Assembly (NCBI GenBank): GCA_023457035.1
Contig: JAEWNN010000109.1
Span: forward strand, 1-9,928
Origin: Verrucomicrobiota bacterium
Lineage (GTDB): Bacteria > Verrucomicrobiota > Verrucomicrobiia > Opitutales > Opitutaceae
Direction: 5' to 3'
Length of the DNA stretch: 9,928 nucleotides
Within the stretch, counting starts at the first letter, position 1. Each line of letters begins with the position of its first letter. Below the pieces are notes generated by a model. The model was given only the letters and a program-made list of their open reading frames with translations, was not told the origin of the DNA and ran no database searches. Below, in pieces: positions 1 to 6,645 of the stretch. The translations under genes and the position numbers were made by a program.

Positions 1-458
1 ACCGTCTCCAGGGCGTCACCATCAACGACAAGCACATCGAGGTCATCATCCGGCAGATGCTCCGCAAGGTCCGCATCACCGATCCGGGCGACACCGAGTG
101 GTTCTGGGGCGAGCAGGTCGACCGCGGCTCCTTCATCCGCGAGAACCGGCGCATCAACGAGGCCGGCGGCAAGCCCGCCGAGGGCGAGCCGATCCTGCTC
201 GGCATCACCAAGGCCTCGCTCGAGACCGAGAGCTTCATCTCGGCCGCCTCCTTCCAGGAGACCACCCGCGTGCTCACCGACGCTTCGACGCTCGGCAAGG
301 TCGACGGACTCAAGGGCTTCAAGGAAAACGTGATCATGGGTCACCTCATTCCTGCCGGCACCGGGCTGCCGATCTACAAGAAGCTCCGCATCTCCCTGCC
401 GTTCGGCGGCGAGATCCCGGAGGGCGAGCCCGTTGCTGCGACCGACGAGGCCGTCTGA
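1..458 (+). CDS. rpoC: DNA-directed RNA polymerase subunit beta' (RpoC), C-terminal fragment
   Basis: This is the last 151 codons of the largest catalytic subunit of RNA polymerase; the 5' part lies outside the window and the reading phase begins at base 3. The sequence shows the conserved C-terminal beta' block: HIEVIIRQMLRKV near the start, then LLGITKASLETESFISAASF and QETTRVLTDA, then GLKGFKENVIMGHLIPAGTG. These match the E. coli beta' C-terminal region almost residue for residue. This part closes the active-centre cleft beside the trigger-loop and jaw elements and binds omega in other bacteria. The poorly conserved tail (FGGEIPEGEPVAATDEAV) is short and acidic; E. coli has a longer tail here. 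The stop is TGA at 456-458. A hairpin about 45 nt downstream probably ends the rpoBC operon. No frame disruption is seen. Confidence 0.98.
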   Translation, partial: RLQGVTINDKHIEVIIRQMLRKVRITDPGDTEWFWGEQVDRGSFIRENRRINEAGGKPAEGEPILLGITKASLETESFISAASFQETTRVLTDASTLGKVDGLKGFKENVIMGHLIPAGTGLPIYKKLRISLPFGGEIPEGEPVAATDEAV

Positions 459-501
459 TCCCGCCTCCCGTTCCCGCGGATCCCGCATCCGCTTTCCCGA
501 G

Positions 502-535
502 AACCCCCGGCCTCACCCGCCGGGGGTTCCTGTTT
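502..535 (+). terminator. Probable intrinsic terminator after rpoC
   Basis: AACCCCCGG (502-510) pairs perfectly with CCGGGGGTT (520-528) around a 9-nt loop, about 44 nt after the rpoC stop. The following bases (CCTGTTTG) contain only a short, interrupted T run, so the hairpin is strong but the U-tract is weak. On the minus strand no T-run follows the stem, so the plus direction is preferred. The placement at the end of an operon is the main support. Confidence 0.7.
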
Positions 536-594
536 GCGGGCGGCGCACGTTGTCGCTGGGGGCGTCGTCCTTTCGCTCAGCGTGCCTCTGGCGT

Positions 595-632
595 CCTCCG
601 ATTTGCGGCCCGCGCTGTCGCGAGATCGGAGG
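595..632. repeat. Inverted repeat (hairpin) between convergent rpoC and sel1-like gene
   Basis: CCTCCGAT (595-602) is perfectly complementary to ATCGGAGG (625-632). The stem can extend inward by one G-T wobble and one A-T pair. The interior (605-622) is GC-rich and may fold further. No T-run follows on either strand, so a classical intrinsic terminator is not shown. With the adjacent repeat at 637-663 it may form a tandem structure that stops or stabilises the 3' end of the minus-strand prc/sel1-like transcript. Confidence 0.5.
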
Positions 633-636
633 TACG

Positions 637-663
637 CATCCGCCCCGTCGCTGCGGGCGGATG
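637..663 (-). terminator. Perfect 9-bp hairpin just past the sel1-like stop; possible terminator or 3'-end stabiliser
   Basis: CATCCGCCC (637-645) and GGGCGGATG (655-663) form a perfect 9-bp stem with a 9-nt loop. It lies only 11 nt beyond the stop codon of the minus-strand Sel1-repeat gene, which is where a 3' hairpin is expected. In the minus direction no U-tract follows; in the plus direction TTT follows. It may therefore act in either direction or only protect the mRNA end. Confidence 0.5.
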
Positions 664-674
664 TTTCCCGGAAA

Positions 675-3452
675 TCAGAGGGGACGCGCAGCGCCCGTCT
701 CCGTCGGTGTCGCTCCGGTCTGCGCCGATTGCAGGGCGGAGAGCTGGTCGATGAGCCGGGCGGCGCGTGGGTCGCCGCACTCCTCCGCCATCTCGGCGTA
801 GCGTAGAGCTTCGTCGAGCGGCGGGGCTTGCGGCACCTTCTGCACCGTGCCCTCGGCGAGGGCGACCATGGCTTCGACCTCCCCGACGTTGGCGGCGCGG
901 CGGAAAAGTTCGTAACCCGCCCTCAGATCGCGATCCACCCCCTCGCCTTTCATGACGAGCGTGCCCATCAGGTAGACCGCGCCTCCCAGACCTGCCTCGC
1001 AGGCACGCTTGAGGACGGGGATGGCGGCGGCGGACTGGCCCTGCCGGACAAGGTCGCGAGCCTGCAGATACAGGGCATTGCGGTTGCCCAGTTCGATCGC
1101 CTTCTTGAGGTACTCTGCGGCACGCTTCGGACTGGCTTTGACGCCGAGGCCGTCGCGGTAGAGCCGGCTGAGCCGTTCGTAGGCGCTGCCTTTCAGGTAG
1201 GTGGCTCCGGAAACGTAGCGCGCGTCCAGATCGAGCATGGGCTTGAAGAGCTTGAACGCCTCCTGGTAGTCGCCCTTGCGGATCAGGGCGTCGCCGATCG
1301 CCACGACGGCGCCGTTGTTGCCGCGACGGGCGAGGAAGCTGAGCCAGTAGATGGCGCGGTCGGTGTTCTGCGCGAAGCCGGGCTTGGTGATGTAGATCTC
1401 GCAGAGGCTGACGAGGGCGTCCTGGTTGTCGGCGAGGGCGGCAAGGCGGTAGTGGTAGGCGGCCTCGCGGAGCGAGGCGGGGACGCCTTCACCGTTCTCC
1501 AACATTCGTCCCAACAGGAGGTGGGCTTCGCCGGCCGGGTAGCCGCGGGCGGCGGCGTTCTCGAAGTGACTGTAGGCGGCCCGGAGATCCTTGTCTTGTA
1601 GGCGGCCCCGGTAGGCGAGTATTCCGAGGTTGAACGCGGCATAGTCGTCCTTCAACGCATCTCCCTTGTAGAAGTACTCGTAGGTCAACCGCCGCAGCTT
1701 CTCCTTCTCATCGGAACCCTTCGGGGCCCGGAAGTAGCGCGCTTGGTAGATGTTCGCGATGTTGTTGTGGGCTCCAGGATACTTCGGCTTGAGGGCGAGA
1801 CAGCGTTGATAGGCGTCGATTGCCTTGTCCTCGTCCGGCTTGCATCCGACGCCTTCGCTGTAGGCATAGCCGAGGAGAAAGAGCCCGTCGGCGTCGTTGG
1901 TGGCGGCGGATCTGGTGCAATACTCGAACGACTTCTTCTTTGCCTCTGCAAGGGTGTCGCATCCGAGGAGCTTCCCATTGTCGCGATAGAGCAGTCCCAA
2001 GCGGTGGAGGGCAGCTCCGTGGTTGGACTTGGCGGCGCGTTGGAACCAGCGGGCGGCGGTCTTCAGGTTGGCGTCGACGCCCCAGCCTCGGAGGTAGCGG
2101 ACTCCGAGCAGATACTGCGCGTGGGCGTCCTCCTTCTTCTCGGCCCAGACCTTGTTCAGCTCCAATTCGTCCTCGTAAGTCAGCGGGGCGGTGGGGCACT
2201 GGCCGATGGTGCCAAGGTGGCAGACGATGTTCTTCTCGCGATACTTCTGCCAGATCTCCGCCGCCTTCGCGTGGTCGGCGGGGGTGCCCAGCCCGCGCTC
2301 GTAGCAGATCGAGAGGTTGGCCCAGCCGAGGTTGTGGTCGCCCTTCTCGGCGGCCTGTTTGAACCACTCGAATGCTTTGGTCGGGTCGGGCGGACCGAGC
2401 CGGCCCTCCTGGTGGAGAAACGCAAGTGAGAGCATCGCCCACTCCTCGTTCTTCTCGGCCGCCAGCTCATACCACTTCGCGGCTTCCTTGGGGTCGTAAC
2501 TCTTCGACTTCGGATCGGCAAACGAGCCGGCGATGGCGACTTGGAGTTGCGTCTCGATCTTGTCGGTCTCGGCGGCAGCGTCCTCCTCGACGTCGGCTTG
2601 GGCGAAGTCGTCGACAAGCTTCTGCTCCACCATGTTGTGGGTCACATAGAGAACGTTGCGGCGGATGAGCTTCTTGCTCAGGGCGAGCATTTCGTCGGCT
2701 CGCTTCATGTCGCGGGGCACGCCCTGTCCGAAGGCGAAGTTGACCGCCGCCAGGATGGCGGCGTCGTAGAGGCCGGCGTTGTGATTGGCTCCCATCGTGG
2801 CGGCCTTGACGAGGTGGTCCTGCGCCTCGGTAGGTTTCTTCCCGATCGCATAGAGTTGGCCGAGCGCCAGATGCGCGGCGGCACGAATCTGGTCGGCGGG
2901 ATCGACAGGAAGCGGACCGGAGAGCGTGCTGGGACCGGCTGGTGCCGCGGTGCCGGAGGCGGGCGGGAAGAAGTCCGCGGGCGGAACCGGGACGGAAAAA
3001 TCGGACTCCGGGGCGAGTACGGCGGAGAACCAGGCGATCGCCTGCGCGCGATCCCGCCGCACGCCGACTCCCTGCGCGTAACAGCGGCCGAGGAAGAGGC
3101 GGGCGTTGGCGTTGCCCTGCTCGGCGGCGAGCCGGAAGAAGTTGGCGGCCCGACTCTTGTCCCGCCCGTATCCGTGCTGCCTGTTCAGATGGCAGAGAGC
3201 GACGAAGTTCAGCGCGGGAGGATACTCGGCGTCGGTGCCTTGTTTGAGCAGGGCGCGGGCGCGCGGCCAGTCGGCCGCCTTGCCGTCTCGGAGCAGTTTG
3301 AGCGCCTGCCAATAGGCGTCGGCTGCGGGGGTTGCGACCGTGGCGGGTTGGGCGGGAGCGGTCGTCGTGATGGCGGCGGCCGGCGTAGTGGGGGCGGCGT
3401 CGAGGGCGCCAAGCGGAGAGAGGGCGAGACAGCAGGCGAGGGCGGTGCGCAT
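675..3452 (-). CDS. Exported Sel1/TPR-like repeat protein, 925 aa
   Basis: A large alpha-solenoid protein of Sel1-like repeats, a family that acts as scaffold or adaptor through protein-protein contacts. Residues 1-20 (MRTALACCLALSPLGALDAA) resemble a short signal peptide with likely cleavage after ALDAA, followed by a Pro/Ala/Thr-rich spacer to about residue 44. There is no proper lipobox. Typical units (LGxxYxxGxGVxxDxxxAxxWFxxAA) are clear near residues 77-115, 116-146, 338-371, 373-404, 443-477, 522-553, 604-637, 641-674, 753-790 and 824-857, with more degenerate ones between. Two stretches break the solenoid: a Pro-rich insert at about 147-190 and an acidic segment at about 279-300. Cysteines are numerous for an exported protein (for example 87, 124, 383, 411, 419, 498, 512). 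The start lies 9 nt after the prc stop, so the two genes are almost certainly co-transcribed. No enzymatic motif is seen, so the exact role is unknown; a partner or adaptor for the upstream protease is a hypothesis. Confidence 0.9.
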   Translation of the reverse strand: MRTALACCLALSPLGALDAAPTTPAAAITTTAPAQPATVATPAADAYWQALKLLRDGKAADWPRARALLKQGTDAEYPPALNFVALCHLNRQHGYGRDKSRAANFFRLAAEQGNANARLFLGRCYAQGVGVRRDRAQAIAWFSAVLAPESDFSVPVPPADFFPPASGTAAPAGPSTLSGPLPVDPADQIRAAAHLALGQLYAIGKKPTEAQDHLVKAATMGANHNAGLYDAAILAAVNFAFGQGVPRDMKRADEMLALSKKLIRRNVLYVTHNMVEQKLVDDFAQADVEEDAAAETDKIETQLQVAIAGSFADPKSKSYDPKEAAKWYELAAEKNEEWAMLSLAFLHQEGRLGPPDPTKAFEWFKQAAEKGDHNLGWANLSICYERGLGTPADHAKAAEIWQKYREKNIVCHLGTIGQCPTAPLTYEDELELNKVWAEKKEDAHAQYLLGVRYLRGWGVDANLKTAARWFQRAAKSNHGAALHRLGLLYRDNGKLLGCDTLAEAKKKSFEYCTRSAATNDADGLFLLGYAYSEGVGCKPDEDKAIDAYQRCLALKPKYPGAHNNIANIYQARYFRAPKGSDEKEKLRRLTYEYFYKGDALKDDYAAFNLGILAYRGRLQDKDLRAAYSHFENAAARGYPAGEAHLLLGRMLENGEGVPASLREAAYHYRLAALADNQDALVSLCEIYITKPGFAQNTDRAIYWLSFLARRGNNGAVVAIGDALIRKGDYQEAFKLFKPMLDLDARYVSGATYLKGSAYERLSRLYRDGLGVKASPKRAAEYLKKAIELGNRNALYLQARDLVRQGQSAAAIPVLKRACEAGLGGAVYLMGTLVMKGEGVDRDLRAGYELFRRAANVGEVEAMVALAEGTVQKVPQAPPLDEALRYAEMAEECGDPRAARLIDQLSALQSAQTGATPTETGAARPL

Positions 3453-3461
3453 GGTCGTGGA

Positions 3462-6095
3462 TCAGGGCTGGGCAGGCGGGACGGAGGCAGATTCCGCGCC
3501 GGGGTTATTCGCGGCAACGATCTGGGTCGACGGGTTGATGGCGGCGGGCGCGAACTCCGCCCAGTCGGCGGCGAGGCGGAGGCTTTCCCGGAGGGGGACG
3601 TTGAGCTGCGGCAGGGCGCGGAGCAGATCGCCATCGTTTTCGATCGCGGCGCGGAAGAACGCGGTGAGGCCGGCGGCGAGCACGGGCTCATCGAGCGGAC
3701 CGGCGAGATGGCTGCGGAACAAAGTGGGGATGTCCGCGGCAGGATCTGGGTATTCACGTCGGTGTGCCAGATCGGCGAGAATGGCCCGTACCCGGGCCGG
3801 ATCGAGCGCGGCTCCGGTGGCGGTGCTCCAAGCTTCAGCGAGCGTGGCGGCGGCGGCGCGGCAGTCCTCCAGATCCAGCGCGGAGACGGGGATGGCGTTG
3901 ATTCTCCCGTCTGCGGGGTCCGGATAGTAGAAAACGCCGCGATCATATCGGTTTGTGCAGGGCGCACCGTCGCCGAGGTGCCGGCCGCGAAGGGCCTGCT
4001 GGTGGGCCTCGCGAGCCGCTGCGACGATCGCGAGGTCGACCCGTTCATGGGGGAACGCGAGTTGGGCGCCGAGTTGCCGCTGCTCGAGGCGCAGCGTATT
4101 GAGACGCTCCTGCTGGCCGGCGGCCTGTCGGCGACGTTCCGCGAGCGGCAGCGCGATGGCGGTGTTACTCCAGAGTTCGGTGTAGTGGGCGATCAAGCGC
4201 TGGCGGAGGGCGAACTCCGGAAGGCCGGCCAGGCGCCCGGCGGTGCGGGTCCGAAGCGACTCGAGCAACTCGGGCGTGAGACGGGCGAGCGCGGGGGCGG
4301 GGCCGGGTATCGGCTCCGGGGGTGGAATCGATGCGGCCGGCAGGGCGTGTGGCAGCTGGTCCTCGGTCTGCTGGCCGGGGAAGCTGTAGCCCGGCAACGA
4401 GATGTCGGACAGGATGCCGGTGAGCTGAGGGGAGCGTCCGTCGGGCAGGTAGTAGAGCTGACGGGTGACTCGGGCGACTCCGCCCAGCTGTTTGAGCGCG
4501 GGGGAGACATTGGTGAGATCACGCACGTCGATGTAGGATTGGGCGGTGCCTTTGCCGAAGGTGGTTTCGGCTCCGACCACCAGCGCGCGGCGGTAGCATT
4601 GCATGGCACCGGCGAAGGCCTCGCTGGCCGAGGCGCTTTGGCGTGAGGTGAGCACGATCAGCGGTCCGGCGAAGACGGCCGAGGTATCGTCGTCGCGCAA
4701 TGTCTCGGCGCGGGCGTCGGTGCCTTGGGCGTGAACGACCGGGCCTCCTTCGAGAAAAAGCCCGGCGAGTTTGGCGGCCTCATGCATGAGCCCGCCGCCG
4801 TTTTCGCGGAGGTCGATGACGATGCCGCGGGCGCCTCGCTCGGTGAGCTTCTTCAACAGCTCACGGACTTCCTCGGCCATGCTGGTGTCCGTTCCTTCGG
4901 CGAGCTGGCTGCCATAGAACGCCGGGAGTCGGATGAGGCCGATGGGAGTGGCTCCGTGCGCGGACGGGACGAAGACAACAAATCCGCTGGCGTGATTGGC
5001 CGGGAGATCGACGCGCGCGCGCGTCAACGCGATGGATTGCGGCGCACCGGCCGGCCCGGCGGGGCGCAGCGTGATGGTCACCTTGCTTCCCGCCGGGCCG
5101 CGGGCGAGGCGCACGACCTCGCGCAGGCGCAGGCCGGCGAGGGGTTGCGCCGGGGCGTTCTCCTCGGCGATCGAGAGGAGCTCGTCGTCGGGATTGACGG
5201 TGCCGAGCAAGTCGCACGGACCTCCCGGATACACGGATTGCACGAAGAACCGGCCATCGGCCACCTTCAGGTCGATCCCGATTCCGGCGACGGCGCCGGC
5301 CATCTCGATGTTGAACTCGTCGGCGGTCGCGCGGGCGAAGTAGCCGCTGTGGGGATCGAAGAACTCGAGCAGACAGTTGAGAAACTGTTCGCGCACTACG
5401 AGCGGGTCGGCGCCCGCGATGCGGGCACGGGCACGGTCGTTGCGTTCGCGTATCAGGTCGGCGGCGCGTTCGGGGCTGCGGCCGTCGAGAATCTCGCCGC
5501 CCACTTGCAGTTGGAGCCACTGTTCCCACAACGCGTCGGCGGCTGGGTCATTGGCCGGCCACGCGGCCTTGCGCCGGTCGAGTGCGAGTTCGCCGGGGCG
5601 TTCGAGGTCGATCGGCTGCTGGAGCCGTGCGTCCACCCAGTCGCAGCGCGCGAGTGCGCGGGCGGTGAACAGATCGTAGATCTCGAAGGCCGGGTGCAGG
5701 TCGCCGGAAAACAGGTAGACGGCCTTCAAGTTGCGATCGAAGCGACGGTGGATGAAGGCGACGTCGTTTGCCGTCAGGAAGAGATGGTCGGGATCGAGAC
5801 GTTCGAGATAGCGGTCGAGGAACTCGGGAGTTTCGAGCTCGTGAAACGGTCGGCTGGAGTAGTGGTAGCCCTGTAGCAGTTGAATCACGATCAACGCGTC
5901 CTGCTGCAGTGTGCGCCGGTCCTCGCGCTTGATCCTCGTCTCGATCGATGGCGTGGCGCCGAAGGCTGGTAACGCGGAGGCCAGCAGCAGCGCCCCGGTG
6001 CGCCAGAAGGACGACCTTGAGCTACGCCCACTGCCCCGCGGTTTCGGAGACGTTGGTCTGGAGATGCTTTCCGGTGGGGCTGGGGAGCGGGTCAT
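3462..6095 (-). CDS. prc: S41-family C-terminal processing protease (Prc/Tsp type), 877 aa
   Basis: An envelope serine-lysine protease that, in its family, recognises C-terminal tails through a PDZ domain and trims or degrades exported proteins. The N-terminus has an unusually long basic, Ser/Pro-rich stretch (residues 1-32), then a hydrophobic signal segment (TGALLLASALPAFGA, about 33-47). Residues 50-250 form the Prc N-terminal region, with LDPDHLFLTANDV at 99-111 and FFDPHSGYF at 245-253. A PDZ domain spans about 262-345 (GIGIDLKV, VYPGGP). The catalytic core spans about 380-560: GIVIDLRENGGG (424-435), the serine motif SASASEAF (Ser489 by alignment with E. coli Ser430) and TFGKG (Lys515, E. 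coli Lys455). The E. coli Asp441 position is Cys500 here, and one residue is inserted before the lysine motif. The C-terminal part (550-760) resembles the E. coli Prc tail; about 110 further residues are unassigned. E. coli Prc is 682 aa. No Shine-Dalgarno is seen; the start is chosen because no other start codon precedes the signal segment. It is first gene of a two-gene unit. Confidence 0.95.
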   Translation of the reverse strand: MTRSPAPPESISRPTSPKPRGSGRSSRSSFWRTGALLLASALPAFGATPSIETRIKREDRRTLQQDALIVIQLLQGYHYSSRPFHELETPEFLDRYLERLDPDHLFLTANDVAFIHRRFDRNLKAVYLFSGDLHPAFEIYDLFTARALARCDWVDARLQQPIDLERPGELALDRRKAAWPANDPAADALWEQWLQLQVGGEILDGRSPERAADLIRERNDRARARIAGADPLVVREQFLNCLLEFFDPHSGYFARATADEFNIEMAGAVAGIGIDLKVADGRFFVQSVYPGGPCDLLGTVNPDDELLSIAEENAPAQPLAGLRLREVVRLARGPAGSKVTITLRPAGPAGAPQSIALTRARVDLPANHASGFVVFVPSAHGATPIGLIRLPAFYGSQLAEGTDTSMAEEVRELLKKLTERGARGIVIDLRENGGGLMHEAAKLAGLFLEGGPVVHAQGTDARAETLRDDDTSAVFAGPLIVLTSRQSASASEAFAGAMQCYRRALVVGAETTFGKGTAQSYIDVRDLTNVSPALKQLGGVARVTRQLYYLPDGRSPQLTGILSDISLPGYSFPGQQTEDQLPHALPAASIPPPEPIPGPAPALARLTPELLESLRTRTAGRLAGLPEFALRQRLIAHYTELWSNTAIALPLAERRRQAAGQQERLNTLRLEQRQLGAQLAFPHERVDLAIVAAAREAHQQALRGRHLGDGAPCTNRYDRGVFYYPDPADGRINAIPVSALDLEDCRAAAATLAEAWSTATGAALDPARVRAILADLAHRREYPDPAADIPTLFRSHLAGPLDEPVLAAGLTAFFRAAIENDGDLLRALPQLNVPLRESLRLAADWAEFAPAAINPSTQIVAANNPGAESASVPPAQP

Positions 6096-6316
6096 GGGCG
6101 GCGACGCGGCGAAGAGTCGCTCGGTGGGCCAAGGTTGGGGCAGAAATGGTGCGTAGCTGAGGAGTGGTTGCTCAACGCAATTCTGCCGATCTTTTGCCCG
6201 GAATGAGGCGTGCTCTCAGTGCGAGGTTGAGGGTTTCGATACTCGGGAGGCGTTCGTTCGGGCGGGTGGGTCGGCCCGCGGAACTCGTTCGAGCGTGGCG
6301 AAGCGGAGCTAGGGCG

Positions 6317-6360
6317 AGCACACGAAACTCTGTTTCGGTCGGAACAGGATTTTGTGTGCT
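6317..6360. repeat. Long two-part hairpin in the divergent intergenic region
   Basis: The outer stem pairs AGCACACGAAA (6317-6327) with TTTTGTGTGCT (6350-6360), ten Watson-Crick pairs and one G-T. A 2x2 internal loop follows. The inner stem pairs CTGTTTC (6330-6336) with GGAACAG (6341-6347), seven pairs including one wobble, closed by a GGTC tetraloop. The structure covers 44 nt with 18 pairs. No T-run follows on either strand, so terminator function is not supported. It could be an RNA element in a 5' leader, part of a small RNA, or a palindromic repeat unit. Confidence 0.55.
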
Positions 6361-6398
6361 GTGCTACGAACTTGTATGGTCGCGTGCTACTGCGGCCC

Positions 6399-6431
6399 GG
6401 CCCCGCCCACGCGGCTGCGGTGGGCGGGGCC
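6399..6431. repeat. Perfect 12-bp GC-rich inverted repeat
   Basis: GGCCCCGCCCAC (6399-6410) is exactly complementary to GTGGGCGGGGCC (6420-6431), with a 9-nt loop. It is one of the strongest simple hairpins in the window. It sits between the starts of two divergent genes rather than behind a gene and lacks a T-run on both strands, so a normal terminator is unlikely. Its right arm occupies the -35 zone of the candidate promoter at 6448-6456, so it could be a regulator-binding palindrome. Confidence 0.6.
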
Positions 6432-6447
6432 CGCTAGTCTCCGCACG

Positions 6448-6456
6448 TGATATAGT
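6448..6456 (+). promoter_or_regulatory. Candidate extended -10 promoter for the UDP-sugar fusion gene
   Basis: TGATATAGT matches the extended -10 form TGnTATAAT at all but one specified position, in the correct orientation for the gene starting at 6646. No good -35 hexamer lies 16-18 nt upstream, where the right arm of the GC-rich hairpin sits; extended -10 promoters can work without one. It predicts a leader of about 180 nt, or about 105 nt if the upstream ATG at 6568 is used. Pattern match only. Confidence 0.3.
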
Positions 6457-6645
6457 GCTGTAGCCTGAACCGTCCCGCTCAGAGCTCGCGTTGGGCCCTG
6501 CTGGGCGGCGTTTGCCGGTACGGCCTGAAGGACCGCGCACACGTAGTGCCCGCCATCGATCCCGCTCATGTCACACCTCGGCGTCGTGCCACTTTGCCGT
6601 TGCGCGGTCGGGGGCCTTGGCGAGGCTTGCCGCCTCCCCCCTCCC

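Larger units (their letters stand above)
6096..6645. other. Divergent intergenic region with two hairpins; no gene recognised
   Basis: This 550-bp stretch separates the divergent prc and UDP-sugar fusion genes. It should hold the promoters of both. It is less GC-rich in its middle part than the flanking genes. Contents that can be supported are the hairpins at 6317-6360 and 6399-6431 and a candidate extended -10 box at 6448-6456. No convincing -10 element facing prc was found within about 350 bp of its start. Open frames here (for example 6164-6463 on the plus strand) show no family resemblance and are basic and low-complexity, as expected of noncoding GC-rich DNA. No tRNA T-arm or other RNA family was recognised. 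Confidence 0.6.

Noticed and set aside
98..806. Overlapping plus-strand frames across the rpoC tail and downstream hairpins
   Set aside because: They overlap rpoC in a different frame or cover the terminator region, are Arg/Pro/Ser-rich and lack any family signature.
3390..3452. Lipoprotein signal on the Sel1-repeat protein (cysteines at residues 7-8)
   Set aside because: The residues before Cys7 (ALA) and Cys8 (LAC) do not match the lipobox, and only six or seven residues precede them, too few for a lipoprotein signal peptide.
2541..4646. 701-codon open frame on the plus strand opposite the sel1-like and prc genes
   Set aside because: It runs across the boundary of two well-supported genes, is Gly/Arg/Glu/Val-rich low complexity, and has no family resemblance; a compositional shadow.
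6164..6463. 99-codon plus-strand frame in the divergent intergenic region
   Set aside because: Basic, no motif, no ribosome binding site, and it spans both hairpins. A real small protein is not excluded but nothing supports it.
6096..6645. tRNA, riboswitch or CRISPR in the intergenic region
   Set aside because: GTTTCGATAC near 6231 recalls a T-loop but has no flanking acceptor or anticodon arms. No regularly spaced direct repeats and no known riboswitch core were seen.
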